This document shows, in pieces, positions 11,253-25,600 of a stretch of 64,000 nucleotides of DNA; the stretch's first letter is position 1; the number at the start of each line of letters is the position of its first letter. A program made the translations under genes and the position numbers. Below the pieces are notes generated by a model. That model did not search any database. It was not told where the DNA came from and worked only from the letters and a program-made list of their open reading frames with translations. The DNA is from Larus michahellis. Its lineage: Eukaryota; Chordata; Aves; Charadriiformes; Laridae. Location of the stretch: assembly GCF_964199755.1 (NCBI RefSeq), contig NC_133901.1, positions 6,115,016-6,179,015 of the forward strand, written 5' to 3'.

Positions 11253-13359
11253 GATACTAGAGAAAAACCAAAATGTTGACTCTGGATCAGAGGTACCCAA
11301 CAAGCTGTTCTGTGATTTCTTTATGTTTCTTTGTCCTTTTCCAAGAGGGATTAGACAACTGTAAGGATGTGCTTGCTGAAAAACCTTTTGTGTAAAGAAA
11401 AATTTCAGGCCTAAGCTCTTGTGGTGTGCCACAAGTTGGAGCCTAGCTGTCAAGCAAGCCACAAGCATTGTGATAAATCAGTCACTGTTTCCTAAATGTT
11501 TGTAGGGAATCACAGAATCTTCAAGTCTTCAGCATTACACAGGTGGCTTATGCAATTCATCACACCTCCCTCACACAGAGGACGGGGTCAAAGACCGGAA
11601 GAAGATGGCCAGGGCTGGCCCAGCAGTACCTCCTGATACTGAGATGGTGGGAGATGTGGCTCCACAGCCACCCCCGGCTCCACCACCTCTATTTTCTCAA
11701 ATGAACAGAAATATCTACCATAAAAACCGCTGCCACGAAGGCAGGATTAGGGGACCTCATGCATCAGAGGTCGGGCAGATGGGAGGGTCTGTGTTTACAT
11801 TAGTATCTCTCTAAAGGCTGCTGGGTTTTACCATAAATTTGCATAGCATCCAATGGAAATGTCAAAAATCAAGGATTTTGGTTTACATCACAAATAAGTT
11901 AGCACAGGTGCTCTCCTGAAAGAGCTCATATTCATGTCAAAGCCAACCATTTTGCATTTGTCCATGAGGTGCAATTAAGACCTTAGCTATGAATTGAAGT
12001 AGATAAAAAAGGTGAGCTTTAATGAAAGGTTAAACTTCACAGGGAATTTTACACACTGCCTTCTGCCAAGGGAAGAAAAAAAATAAAGTCCTAGGTGGCA
12101 TTTTTGGAAAAGGCAGCATCCTTAATTAATGAACAAATGATATTGTAGGCTGTTCATCAGAACAAAATAGCCAAACCTGTGTAAAAATGAGATTATGGAA
12201 TTAATTCACAGGCTATTTGGGATACGTTATTCCACTGGTGCCAAAGAGAACGGTAAGACCTGCAGCGTCTACCTGCCCTGTAGAAAAGACAAGCTCAATC
12301 TTTCCTGGCAGGAGCCGCAAAGACCTTTCTAAAGTAGTAATCGTGGTGAATAACCCAGGTCAGCCCCGTGCGAGAGCCTCCCGATTGCAGAAGCCCTGCG
12401 CTGGTTGCGTACAGGAGATATTGCAGGTTGGATGCGAACAGCCCTCCCAACGTTACCGGGAGCCAATTTGCCGGTCATTTATTGTGACAGGTGAGAAACG
12501 CGACGGCTCCTATATACTAAGCCGAGATGGTTTATAATACCAAACAACGTCCTCACACTCAAACAAATCCTACCTGGAATTTAGCTTTACTAGTAGTTCT
12601 GTACTGTAACGCCACCGAATAAAAATCTGTATCTGGGAAGACAGAGGGGATCAGGATATTCATGTAGAAGTCGGTGCGGAGCACAAACGGCAGGTGGACT
12701 GTTGCCAGACACCTCGGCACACCTCCAGCATGACTGACTAAGAGCAACAGCGGTGCCAATGAAAACTGCCGTATTTAAATCACAGCTAACCAGGGCCAGT
12801 GCCAGGAAACTGATATTTAAGAAAGATTAAAGGAGTTTTGTATTTCACCAGAGGAATAACCAACAGGTATTAGAAATGAACATATGCAAATGCCTATTGC
12901 AGCAGCTACACCTTTGAAAGCTTGAGAGTGACCTCATGGCAGGTACTGAGCAGCACAGCTGTTTTATCAGCCACGAAGGACGAGCTTAATTCAGCAGCAG
13001 CCATCGTGCTGGAGTGCCGCTGGGAACCGGGGGATAGGGAAGGGAGGAGAAGAGATGGGCAGAAGGAGAATAACTGGAGACATTGCCAGGGTTACTGCAC
13101 CAGAAAAGGTGCAGGGATGAAGGACACAAACCCACACGACACCACATTTCATTGGCTCTAGTGTCCATGGAGCAATTTGCGTTACCTCAAAATTACACAG
13201 GTAGGTGTAAAGAATATACAGGTATACAGGAACATATATTACATTAACAAATAGTTTATGCTGAATTGTATCTACCTGAACCTTGGGCAAAAGGCTCTTG
13301 TAGATGAGCTTAGTTCTGAGTTTCCAGCTACTGCCTTTCTCCTGCAATCTGCGTTAGAC
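11253..13359. other. Intergenic, no gene recognised
   Basis: Mixed-composition DNA with no domain-bearing frame and no clear repeat. Open frames at 12217-12537 (+) and 12991-13347 (-) look random in composition. Confidence 0.55.
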
Positions 13360-13803
13360 CTTCCTGGGCCCCTCACTACAAGAAAGACATGGAGGTGCTG
13401 GAGCGGGTCCATGGAAGGGCAACGGAGCTGGTGAGGGGTCTGGAGCACAAGTCCTGTGAGGAGCGGCTGAGGGAGCTGGGGGTGTTCAGCCTGGAGAAAA
13501 GGAGGCTGAGGGGAGACCTTCTCCCTCTCTACAGTTCCCTGAAAGGAGGGGGTAGCCAGGGGTAGAGAGACAGATGCCGGTCCCTCGTCCCAAGTGACAG
13601 GAGAAGAAGAGGCCATGGAATCACCATCCCTGGAGGATGTGGACTCACCATCCCATGGTGGAGTCACCATCCCTGGAGGTATTTAAAAGCTGGGCAGACG
13701 TGGTGCTGAGGGACATGGTTCAGTGGTGGGTTTGGCAGTGTTAGGTTAATGGTTGGACTCGATGATCTTAAAGATCCCTTCCAACCTAGACAATTCTATG
13801 AAT
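13360..13803 (+). mobile_element. CR1 LINE fragment, second subfamily
   Basis: This + strand CR1 piece is of a different subfamily from the copies at 7.3 and 10.9 kb. It carries the cctcactacaagaaagacatgg, ggtgctggagcgggtcc and ggctgagggagctggggg blocks. Its 3' end is ggttggactcgatgatctta, cccttccaacct, acaattctatgaat. A stretch around 13615-13680 contains the phrase caccatccc three times with related flanks, which indicates local duplication inside the element. Confidence 0.9.
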
Positions 13804-16800
13804 ATCTACATCCTACCGGCCTCTTTTACTGAAGAGCAGTAACATTAGGGGGCACAGAAGAGACAATTGCACTCCTTTACACCCCTTGGGCTTCCAGATG
13901 CTTTAGAAGACATGGAAATGGTTCCACTCCTTGTTTTACTGACATGTCAGATGGCCACGTTATCAGATCGATTTGCTTGTAAAATTAGGGGATGTGGTGC
14001 AATAACAAAAAAATGTTGAGATGTTTGCAATCTCGAGATCAATATTTTGATGGGGTTTAAAATAAATTTGTTGAAAATAATGCTGTAGTTTAAGTAAGTC
14101 TTTGTAGAAGCATTATAATTCATAGTGATAAATGTGCAAAGCCACAAACCATGTTATTCCTGAAGAGACATTGAGATTTATTCTGGAGAAAGTTTCTTTA
14201 AAATTAGAATATTGGACAGCCTGATACCCTTCTGCAGTTTAAAGATAATAGAAAAGTTATTTAGAAAGAAATTTCACATTGGTGTTTTTGTACAGAGATT
14301 CATAAACTCTGCCAGGAGACATATTCAGCTCTGCTAGCCCGAAAACCAAAAAAAACCCTGAAGGATCATGCCGGTTATTTGGTGGTTCTGCTACAAAGCA
14401 AGGTGACTCAGTACAAGTTTGAGGAAAGAATATGCCATAGATTCTATCCTTGCTTCGATTTCCATATTGATTTTAACTGTAATTTAATTAGTAGTTCACC
14501 AGGTTATTCCGCACGGTGGTTCCACGCTGTCAGACATTCCCCTTAGGGCTTGTCCTCACAGCAAATGTCATTAAATTCCCAATTTACCTTCGTGCCCGCT
14601 ACCTTCGCCATCCAGACAAATCTTTATGCCGTATTGCTTCAGTTAACAGGAAAAACTGTTGGTCTTCCATTACTTAAACGTGACACAGAGCACTGTTTTC
14701 CTCTCCTTTCTTACCCTGGTTTTATTTATACTATTTAGGTTTCCTGCCTTTAACAGTTGTTCTTAAAGAGGACTGGGTTTCCACTTCTTCAGGTGTATCC
14801 GCACAAATGGCACTGCTACCCCAAGCCTTCCCCTTATGCACTAAACTGCTTTATGGAGCCTCATGGATTTAAGCCCTTTGCAGATAACCTTACCATTAAT
14901 TTAACCTAAGTTCAAAATTTGAGCTGCAAATAGCTAATCCGCGTCATTAGTGGACCACCTGCATTATAGGACTTAGAATCAGTGTCGCAAGGAGTGAAGG
15001 AAAGAAGTGGGCATTTTCATCTTGTTGGAGAGCAAAGGTTTCTCACCTCGTAAACTATTAACTGTTATAGTACGGAAAAGAGGAGATTGTTTGAAATTTC
15101 TCCGTGTCATAGAAAACTGTTAGAGATTCACAAATATTTCAAAGAGCCCTGGCTTTCTAGAAGAGTTCCTTGGTTCTCTTTGGTGTGCTACAGATGTGGA
15201 TTTTTTCACACCAGGTACAGCACCGCAGATGCAGGGATACGGATCTAGCATGGGTTGACTGTATTTTAAGCATGAGGGAAAAATCAACATTGTTCTTTCT
15301 ACCTGGCGATCCCATGCCTTGCTCAGTTGGTTCATGAGAACACAGAACAACCACAATTTCACAAATTGCTAATCTTTTTTTTTTTTTTTGTGATTGTCTA
15401 TGCCAAATACACATTTACACCGAACCTGGTCCGCAGGTTTTGCTCGTACTGCATAGTCTCTTGCTCTGGTCACAGGCAGCTGAATTTTGCTACTCTACGC
15501 GCCTCTTGCGGCAAGCGGCGTTCACCTTGAGCAGAAGTGCAGAGTCAAGTTCCAGTTTTCAATAGTTTTTGTTTCCTTGCCCGCGTGAAATGGTATTTTT
15601 CCTTCTGACGTTGTTTTCTTGGGACAGTTGTGCCCAGAAGCCAAAGCAGCTGCCAGGTTAGAATTGCAGGGGAGCCGGCAGAGCCCTGCCTGTCTGTTTC
15701 TGTTTACTGATCACTCAGCCACTAATTAACAGCCCATCTGTACAGCCACCCAACTCCACCCTGCATCTCCATGGCAAGCCTGGCAGGAGCGGCTGGATTT
15801 GCACCCCCCCCGGAGAGCTCAGCTCCCCCTCTACAGCCCACCAACTTCATTAGAGCGGACCCATGCAAGGAAAACACGGAGAAACAAAGAAAACAGGCTT
15901 CAGCCTTCCCAGGAGGGGCTTGGTTTGTTCAGTTCCTTCTGATTTCACGGGGACATAAAGGCCTTCCACATTTTCTATTACCGGATCCATATTCAATAAT
16001 TTAGCCGCCAGCCAACAAACTGCATTCGTCCCCTGCGAGACAGGGCATACATCTAACTGTCAGAGACAGAAAACCGTGAACTTGTAGAAAATTTTCCCCA
16101 TCCCTCACAAGATTTGGGCCCATACTGGTATCACCTCTCACACAGCGTTGATGCGAAGGGATTGATACCTCGTCCCTTTTTAGACAAATCATTTACAATG
16201 TTCTCATAAGATGACAGACCGCTTCTTTACTTGCTCTTACCAATAGGCAGCAAACACGCCAACAGCCGAAGTAATGCAATACCTAATAAAAGGATTAAGT
16301 AGAGAGGATTTCTATTTAATATTGTATTAGCAATAGCAGATACCTTCCCTGCCCGTTCTAACTCCCTCACAGGATACAATGTCCACGCTTGTAAGGGAAG
16401 CTTATTGACATCCGATCAGTCAATAAATCTGCTCTTGCTTTTTAATGACCCCAAGAGTTGTTTCCACTTGCTCGCATAACCTTACCAACAATTAAAACTC
16501 ATAAATTAATAATTGCCTTTAGGGCTTTTTATACCCTAGGACCTGATTTAGCTCCTTTGCAACAATTCTCTTCTAATTGTAAATCAAGACTCAGCCCAGA
16601 GCAGGATTAAGCCTCACCAAACTAAACACAGCAGTGCATAACAAATAGCCAAGAGATACAGGCACAACAAGACTCCTTCATGTGCACAAAAAACTCTGAA
16701 ACCTACAAACGGTAGCAAAAAACCTTCTCAAAGGAAAGAGGATGATCCTGGAATTAGGACGCTAGCTTTGGGATGCGCGGTTTCGAGTCTTTGCTGCTAA

Positions 16801-19600
16801 ATCCTACATATGCCATTTGCAATTAGTTTTCCTTCTATGTTTCAGTTTTCTGTCTGCGTAAACGGGGAGGACAGCACTTTGTTACCATACAAGGACTTGA
16901 TCAATAAGAATATATTAAAGATTCATATATAAGTGCATTAAAGCATCCATGCTATGCTAATGTCTCCCATTTAAATACTATAAAAAGCTCAGTGGGCTCT
17001 TGACTGAACCATTAAGTGAGTGATAGGCAAATCAGAAACGTCCGAGAAAAAAACCCCCAGAATTACATTCTGCTATGAAACACTGGGCAACTCCTATAAA
17101 AATCAATGGGACTGCATAGTAGTAAATTGCCGGGGAGATGAGCTTTATTTCATGGCTCATAAGTGAAAATGAATCCCTAACAACCTGTCAGTCCTGACAG
17201 CTTTGCCTCTGGAAAGAAGCAGCTTCTCAGGCGCTGCTGCTGCCGCAGCCTCCATCCCTTGGACTGGCTCCTTGGGGGTGGCAGCTCCTGCCCCAAAACA
17301 GCCGCCCCCACGCACAAGCAGCCCCGGCCTTCAACAGGGAACCACGAGCTGGAGCATTAGCCGTGGGTAAGGACATGCCCATATGATATCTGCTCCCCAG
17401 AATACTGGGAGATGGGCAGAAAGGCTCTCCAGCCTCCCAGGGCTGACCCCCCCGAAAGCTGCAGTGAGGAGGATGCTGGTGTGAACATAGCATCAGTCAG
17501 TCCAACCGCGCAAACACCTCTCTAAATTGTGGCATTTATTTTTATGCGTTCTGCTCTCTACCAAACAGCTGGATACTTTAAACAAGCAAGTTGTTCACTA
17601 ATAATGGTATCACTTCACTTTAAAGAGGGAGGCGCAGAGGGCGAAAGCAGCCTGCCTGAAAACAACCAGAAAAACCTGTGACAAGGCTACAGATCGAAAC
17701 GGGAGCAGGGCTCCCGCATGCCTTGAAATCTGTGCCCCAGCCCAGGGCCTAAAGAAAGCGGAGAGGTGCAGCGTTAGCTGCCTGGTTTTGTGTTGGGAAA
17801 ATTGTTAACACATGGCAGTCATCAAATAAGATTGGCAGCAACTGTGGTGCTACAAAATACGTTACAAGAGGAAAAAGACGCATATTTCAGACATAGACCT
17901 TGGTGCCTGCGCTGTGCTCACTGAAACGGTAGGATGGCTGAATTTGAGGTAAAATGCATATTAATATGCAAGATGTCCTGCAAATATAAGTAGCTTTGCT
18001 GCTTCCTTAGCTTGCTGGCAGAAGACTTACCCACCCTTGTATGCCAGAAACCTAGCATGTGCCAATAAGTTATCTCCTTTTGGATTACCATACAAATAAC
18101 TTGTTTTGATGCTGGCTGTTCACTTAGGGGGCATAGTGCCATCCTCCAGATTCAACAATAAAAGCCAACAGGGGACCTACACAAATTAGCACTTTGTGGC
18201 CGTACCTAAAACGTCTACGGGAACAAGAGGTAAAATCAAATAAATTACATAAATCCCCACGGTTCCAGAAACAACACTCACATTTAACCATTGCCACCTA
18301 CTTCTTCACATAAAGAAATTAAAACAGGCCTTTTTATCTGACGGGGAAAAGCACCAACTCCTGAAACCTTGAGATGCCAAACCATCCGAAAGCCGGAATG
18401 TATTTTCCCTCAAGCCAAGTTCTTCACCTTATCCTCTCCCCAGACTCGGCACTTGCCTTCCGCTCCCCCCTTCAAGCTGCCAACCTCCTCACACAACCCA
18501 TATCAGGCAGGCACTTCCATCTCTTTCTGCCTCATCTTTCAACTATTTTCCTTTTCCATAGCATTTTTTTTTTCTGGTAATGATTTCTTGTTACCCTCCA
18601 AAAGACATTTGAACCTGTTTTCCCAACTCATACAGCACAATAAGTTATCAGGAATTACATCAGCTATCAAAGGGCCAATGGACTTGTTCCTTCAAGGGCT
18701 AAATTAGTTTTATCACACTTTATCTGGGAGGGGGAAGGTTTAAAAATGTACTCTTCCAACAGGTTTTGTTCCTCATTACGTATACTGAAGCCTATCTTCA
18801 GCAGCCACTCAAGGGACCAAGGAAAGTCAGCTGCTCAGCACAGATGGCCTTGAACTAAAGGTCAAAGAAAAGAGCAGGAAAAATGTGGAAAAACTTTAAA
18901 ACTATTCTTACAGGTGGCAGTTGCTGGCTGGAGTTACCTTTCTGTACAGGCTTTGCTGGCTTTGAAATGCCTTCTCAGTATTACAGCATTCAATTTAATT
19001 TTACAGGAATTTTTTTTTTTTTTTTTGCTTTAGCTTTGCTTTTTGTTGTAAGTGGGATTTCTGGTATCGCTCAACAAAAGAAAAAAATATTTTCTTCATT
19101 GTGAAAGGATTAGGAAATACAGAGGGCTGAATTAGCTAAGACATTGTATAATATTAAAGCAGCCAGGACTCTCCATTAGACAATAAAGACTTAACAACAA
19201 AAGCCCTCAAAAACAGACTATGAGAACTATTTTTCCCTGTGTATAACATCCTGATCCCCACTGGCAGCTGAGCAAACGAAAGAGCTATAATGGACATTAT
19301 TACATCTAGGAAAAACGCTGGGTAAATACCTACTATCTGAAGTCCCTTTCAGCTTGTCAACCGATACCCGAGCAAAATAGAGTCTATCATTTCTTCTACG
19401 TTATCACTTAAACACTGCTCTCAAACCACAGCTTAGTGCTGCATTCGGTGCAGCTTATTTCCAATGCATTCCTTAATACAGAGATTATATGAAAACAGAG
19501 AAAACCGGTACCAAATCTCAAACATTTGTAAGACCCATCAGTTTGTGCTACCAATCTGGGCAAAGAAGGCTTTTGGGGACAGGATCTCCCCTTACCTGGG
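13804..19600. other. Intergenic, no gene recognised
   Basis: AT-rich intergenic DNA. There is a T-run at about 15374-15389 and another at 19009-19026. No exon pair, RNA gene or clear transposon was recognised. Some stretches, such as 16200-16600, are strongly AT-rich with homeobox-like TAAT cores, but this is too weak to annotate as an enhancer. Confidence 0.55.
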
Positions 19601-19650
19601 TGAGGCTGGACCAGATGACCTCCAGAAGGGACCTTTCCAACCTCAACTGC
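19600..19650 (+). mobile_element. Probable CR1 3'-end remnant
   Basis: The phrase ggctggaccagatgacctcc, then agaagggacctttccaacctcaac, matches the usual CR1 3' end (ggttggactagatgacct...ggtcccttccaacctcaa). The ATTCTATG-type tail is missing, so this is a decayed short remnant on the + strand. Confidence 0.6.
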
Positions 19651-22600
19651 CCTCCGCTGTGGCACTCACCACAACCTTTCTGAGTCGCCTTGTCCTGACC
19701 ACTACAGTGTACTCCAGAAACAAGATACACCTGCGAGGCAGGCAATCAAGCCCAGCTGCCTTTGGCAGGAAAAAAAGATGCTTGATTACAGGATGAGTGC
19801 AAATACGCAGCATCTGGGGCCATCTGCTAACACCCCCCCCCCCCCCCCCAAACCGAGGAATGGAGACATTGATATGACTTTATTTGAAGCGGGAAACTAG
19901 TGGGGAGAAACTTGAATTTCACGATTTTCTAGGAAGAAACGGTTAAACAAAGTGCAACAGACGGAGTTTGTGATGAGACACACGGGGTGCGTTGAGGAGC
20001 TGAATGCGCTCAGCTCTGCAGTAGTTGTTGGCAGCTCAGTATCTCTGCTCAGAAACGGCGCCCTGTGAGTCTGAAGAGAGACCTTTAAAACGAGCATCCG
20101 CTTAATTTTAAGAAGCGCTGTAGTAAAGAGATTTTATTCCTTTGGGCATCCTGTGAAACAGAATTCTTTAGGCCTGCAGGAAGCCTGGAAGAATAATTTC
20201 CACCAAAAATTCCCCCCAAAATTAGCACAAAGTGGGAAAAAGGCATTTTAAGCCTGCAGCCTAAAGCCAGCTACCTCAGGGAATCTCTTTCAGGCTGGCA
20301 ACAACAGACTACACTGATAGCAAAAAATCAACCATCGGGAGACCCAGAAGGGCTTATGGATGAGAGGAAGAGCAGAAAATTGCACCTGATTATTACTGTC
20401 AAAAAGTTCAGTGTTTCTCTGTGAAATCTGTGTTTCTTTTGGCTGCAGCTCATTCCACTGAAGAAAAAAAAAAAATCGTATTATTTTTCTAATTAATTTT
20501 AACTTTTGGCAGTTGCCCTCGGTTTATTGGCCAGGGTTTGGTGGCTGCTCTTCTCTCTACAGTTCTTATTGTTGGATAGTCCAGGTCATATTATTTTGGC
20601 TAAGACAATATTAATTGCTGTGACAGTTTGCAGGGCTCATACAGACATCTATCTAATAGATAAGCCACTAATTCTCTGAATATCTTCTCTTCCAATCAAT
20701 GGGTTTTGTTAAAACAGGATTATAGATTGAAATGAGTAAGAGGAGATTCTATAGTAACTAAAATTAGCTCTAAGGGAGTTACTTCTTCAGGAATGAACCA
20801 TGTACCAGCTGGTGACAGGCAGATTTGCCCTTCAACTATCTCTAGAGAAGGACAAGAGCTAAATGTATCTGCAAAACCCTATTCATTTTCTTTGAAAGAT
20901 TGCACCTTGGCTCTACGGCAAACAGCACGCCATCCGTACCGCCCCATCTCAAATTAAAGGATGCGTCTCCAAGTAAATTAGAAAAACAATTTGTTTCAAA
21001 GAAAGAGATGAATTACAGCTTAATTAAAACTACACAAGAAGGCTGGAGAAAGAAGGATGAATTCAGACCAGTCCTAAGGGAACTCCAGTCCTCACAGAGC
21101 TTTGAGAACAGACATTTGGGTACCATACATCATCAGCACAAGAATTTCCATTAGTTATTCCCAGGAGGCACGATTCTGCTCAGGTAGATGGCTTCAGAAA
21201 TATACCTCTTTACCACAGCGTACTTCCCAGGCACAGAAATCACTCACTCCAAAACAAAAAGGAGCAGAGATTGAAGGGGAACAGGGCATCAGTCTGCTTC
21301 TGGAAGATTTAAAGCCACAGCACAAAAGACGTGCCACTCGCCCAGCATGACTGCACCCGTAACTTACAGCGCGGTAGCCAAAGAGGGTGTCTCAGCAGCT
21401 GGCCCACGGTGGAAAGCAGACAGTACTCTTGGAAAACAGATAAATGCCAGGAGAGTGTTAACCTTCAGCCATACAGTCTTTCAAGAAACATGTTTAACAG
21501 CTGCTTTTCTCCAGCAAAGTCACATTCAGTAATTAATAACCCAACTTTACAGCCTACAAAAAGATGCGTAATGATTAGCTTACCTCATTTAGCACCGTGT
21601 TTTCTCCTCCTCTGTTTCCACTCATAGGTTGCTAGTTGTCCTCGGACTATTAGGAAGAACTGAGGCTTCAGCAAACCTGCCGAGCCTGGAGGAGCAGATC
21701 ACAGTTAAGTCCCGTGGGGCAAAGCACTTACACAAAACAAATTCAATCTCAACGATCCCCGCTTCCCAGCCACTCCGTGCACACCCTAGCCCTTCATCTA
21801 CTCTTTCTTTGGAGGCTCCAAAGTTCAGTTCGCCAAGTTTTACCTTGTTAGGCAGAGCCCATGGATGTCTTGGTCCACCGGCTGTAGCTCGCTGTGCTTC
21901 TTATCTGGGCGTTATTTATACGCCCGTCACCCGTTCTGCTTTGTAGGAGATGGGTGACCTCTGTGCTTAGCTTCCCAGCGAGCCCAACAAAAACCCTTCC
22001 CACGTTAGGAGGGCTGCCTCATATCTGGAGAAAGCTGCATGGGCCCCAGGCCTGGAGGGCAGCATATTTTTTAATTTATAGCAGGGGGGAAGGAGGAGAG
22101 GGAGTAACAGGAAGACCAGTAGCAACTGGAATATGAGCACATCGGGAGTCCAGCTCACTTAATGATGGGCCTTACAGCATCCATACTGGATTCCTGCCCT
22201 TCAGAGGAATTAGGCACATGGAGGAGATATGCTTATAGAGGGAGAAATGGCTTTCAATTATACACAGATGTTTGTAATTAGAAACAGAAACCGAGATTTT
22301 TGTTTTCTCCTAATATTGTCATGTAATACCTTTCACTGTAGTTATCTTTAAAAATACCTACTTTCTTTCAGAGGTGGCTATATACATACATTTACTAAGC
22401 AAACAACCCCACCAGCCCCAAACCCTGGTCCTTCTCCTGCCCTGTCTAGCCTGCACATACTTTGAAGTTGCTTGACATTAAATACACACACAAATTTATG
22501 GTGTCACATTATATTTTGCTATGAATGTAGATGTTTGGGATATCTGGGGCTTTTATTACTCACCTGGACTTTCTCCTCTGGTACGCACAACAGAAGACAT

Positions 22601-25600
22601 TAGCTTTCCAGCCATGTTTATAGTTCTAAACTTGAAGATAACTCTGCAGTGTGCACTGCATCAGTCACAACGAAGGCACCGCGATACATCTTCTAGACCA
22701 CCAAGGCGTCACCTTGTAAAGGTCCTGCTGGAGGGTGCCTCCTTAGCTCTGTTACAGCACGGCCTTTCCAGCCCTCGCCCATGCTGGGTGCTCTCCTCCA
22801 GCCCTAGGCAGTCCTCAGCCACCTGCCCCTCCGGTGTATCCCCGCAGCCCAGCTGGCTTCTCTCCAGCACGAACCCTCTCACCAGCCCTTTCCTGCTCAG
22901 GCTCCCCAGGCACAAAAACTCCCTCTGCCCTGGCCCGTCTCCCTCCTTGGGACTGCGATCCCAAACGCCTGGTCTTGGAGAACCCGCACTACTTCACAGG
23001 AGCGCAGGCTCGGACCTGTAATAATTTATACCAAGTTTCCAGCAGGGTTGGTTAAAAAAGGAGTTCCTTTTTCTTCTCTTGAATTACCCGTTATGGCAAG
23101 GACACAGAGACCTGTACATGCTGTTATATCCCCTAGACAGCGCTGTGCAGGACTTCTCAGTGCCGCACAACTATGCTCAAAAACTCAGACACCTTTCGTC
23201 ATATGAACGGCTGCCGTGTGGCCCTGCCCGAGCTCACGTGAGCCGTGCTAACCTTACCCTGCATCCAGCACCCAAACTACTTCAGGCTTCCAGGTATCGC
23301 ATGTGAAGATCCAGAACTTAAAGGCGGACTTAGGGCAGACCTGATTACGGCCTTTTCAATAATTGGCAGGCGTCTGTGGTGTAAATAAACCCGACTAGGA
23401 TAAATGGGATTACATCTGCAGCGAAATTTGTCCTGGAGTTATTCCAGCACCTTCAAACTGACAAATATTAGGCACCAAATATAATAATTAGGCACTCTGC
23501 TAGCACTGTGAGGCTTTTCGGTTCAGAGTGCTTGAGTGTGATACTGTTACAGGAAAAAACTTAGGACACATCTGTGTAATCTTTGTGTCGTGGGACACGA
23601 TAAGCACTTTGAGCACTTCCCTCTGTAATTAGAATTAACATTATATGACATTTTCTCTATAGGCATACATCTACAGAGAAAGAAAACAGCAGAGGAAAAC
23701 AGACCGCCAATACTTCAGGTTAGAAGCAGTGGTAAAACATAAAGCTGAGTGAAGGAATGAAGAAGGTCTAAACTCCTCATTCTTTGTCTTTTAGACGCTG
23801 CTGATCTCAAACGTCCTCCATTCCTCTACAACACACTCTGATGCAGACATCTGTCCTCACAAAGAATTCTGCCTTTTAAAGATAAATAGGGATAGCTCAT
23901 ACAGAATGGACATCGTTTGACCGATTTATTTAAACCCACAGAACTTTTTGCTCCACCAACGTTTTCGTTTTGCCTGCACAATAGCAAATGCAGGGGTGGG
24001 CCTAGAGGTGGAACTGGAGGACAGTGCAGGATCGACGAGCAAGGAGAGAACAGCCAGGTCTGGGAGGCAACAAAAGGCTTGCAGCAGCCTGAGCGACCAG
24101 AGACACCCTGGGCTAGAGTTTCAGGCTCATGGCAAGCATTAGCCCAACATGGTGAAGGTCTTTGCAGCCACAAGAGCGTGACTGAGCTGACATGGAAAAA
24201 GAAGCAAGATAAAACCTAGGAGAGTAAAGCTCAAAGATGGGTAACGCTGAGAAAAGGTGAGAGCTAAGTACGACTGAAAAAGGGCTTGGAGCCCTGAGCA
24301 CAGATGCAGTCTCCTGTTTGATTTTCCTTGAGTTCAGAAAAGATGGAATTTTGTACATTTTACACAGAAAATTAAAATTGCATTGAAGAAACATCTGACT
24401 TCATCATTCTTGCTTCTTAATAGGAGCATCCTTAAAGTGGCTTGGTGCTCAGGACGTAAAGAGTAATTATAGCAATCTATTAGAAAGAAAATAGACTGTA
24501 TGTAGAGTAGGAATGGGAAATATAGTGCATTAACGCATAGTAAAAATGATCAGTATGAAAAACAAGCAAAAAAAAAATTGGCCTGGATTTCACTCCCCAA
24601 GGCTGACTGCACCGTTTCCTGTAGCTTGACTATTCATGAACTTTCTGGTCATTCCCAATTTGTTACTGTCCATGCTTGTCTCATCCCTGCTATGGTCATT
24701 ACATTTATTTTTATAGCTGGTTTTATCTAAAGCATATGTTGTCAATGGCCTTCTTTCCTTATCTTCAGTGCTTTCAATTACATAATGTAGCATGGTACCT
24801 GGCAATTCCAAAGCCAATGTTATCTTGGATGATAGATTACAAATGAAAAATGAATGCTCTGGGACATCTTAATAGCTTATTTCCCCCCGTGCTTCCTGCC
24901 AGCGTGCCTCTGCGTGTCTCATACATGTATCCAAATAGATCAAAACGTCCGTCAGTATATTCGCTAAATCAATTTTTGCTTCTAGCGCTGATAGCAAGGA
25001 AATCATCAAAAATGCTGAAGGTTCTTTACTGAACAGCAAAACTTCAGTGGCAGTGATTGAAAGTTGCTTTACATAGACCAGAAGGTATTTGATTTTAATC
25101 ATTCAGGAAGGAAATGGTAAAACAAATGAATATACTCAGATCTTCAGAAGGAGGTTCTCCAGGGAAAGGGGAGAGTGTTCTGCTTCTCAAAGGTTAACAG
25201 CCTCATAGTGCCCTTTTTGGTAACCTGATCCCTGATTTGCGAGTAGTTTCTTCCCTTCCTTCCTTCCACACAGAAGAATAAAGATGTGTTTCTGCAGCTT
25301 TGATGTCACTGGGAGTTTTGCAGTTGAATTAAATGCGGGAAGGACTTTGGTAGTCACTGGTGTTTGGTGAGGGAATAAGCAAGCACTGAAAGCACCGCTG
25401 TCCTAGCCTCACTAATACAGAAGTACCACGAACAGAAGCTAGGGCAGACAAAAGACAACTAATCCCCTTCCTGGCCACAGGAATGTGGAAGTTGGTCCAC
25501 GGAGGAAGAGCGAGGCTGTTTTCAGCAGCAGCAGCCACAGCAGAGCCGGCCCTGCAGTGGGACACCAGCAGACTGACAGAGCAGAGCCCTCTGCGCCGGC

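Noticed and set aside
11505-11530. aatcacagaatcttcaag resembling a reverse-strand CR1 tail
   Set aside because: Only about a dozen bases match; the following ggttggaa-type block of CR1 is missing.
22521-23021. 166-codon open frame, Pro/Ser/Leu-rich
   Set aside because: Its length follows from a C-rich stretch with few stop codons; overlapping frames on both strands are open too, and nothing resembles a known protein.
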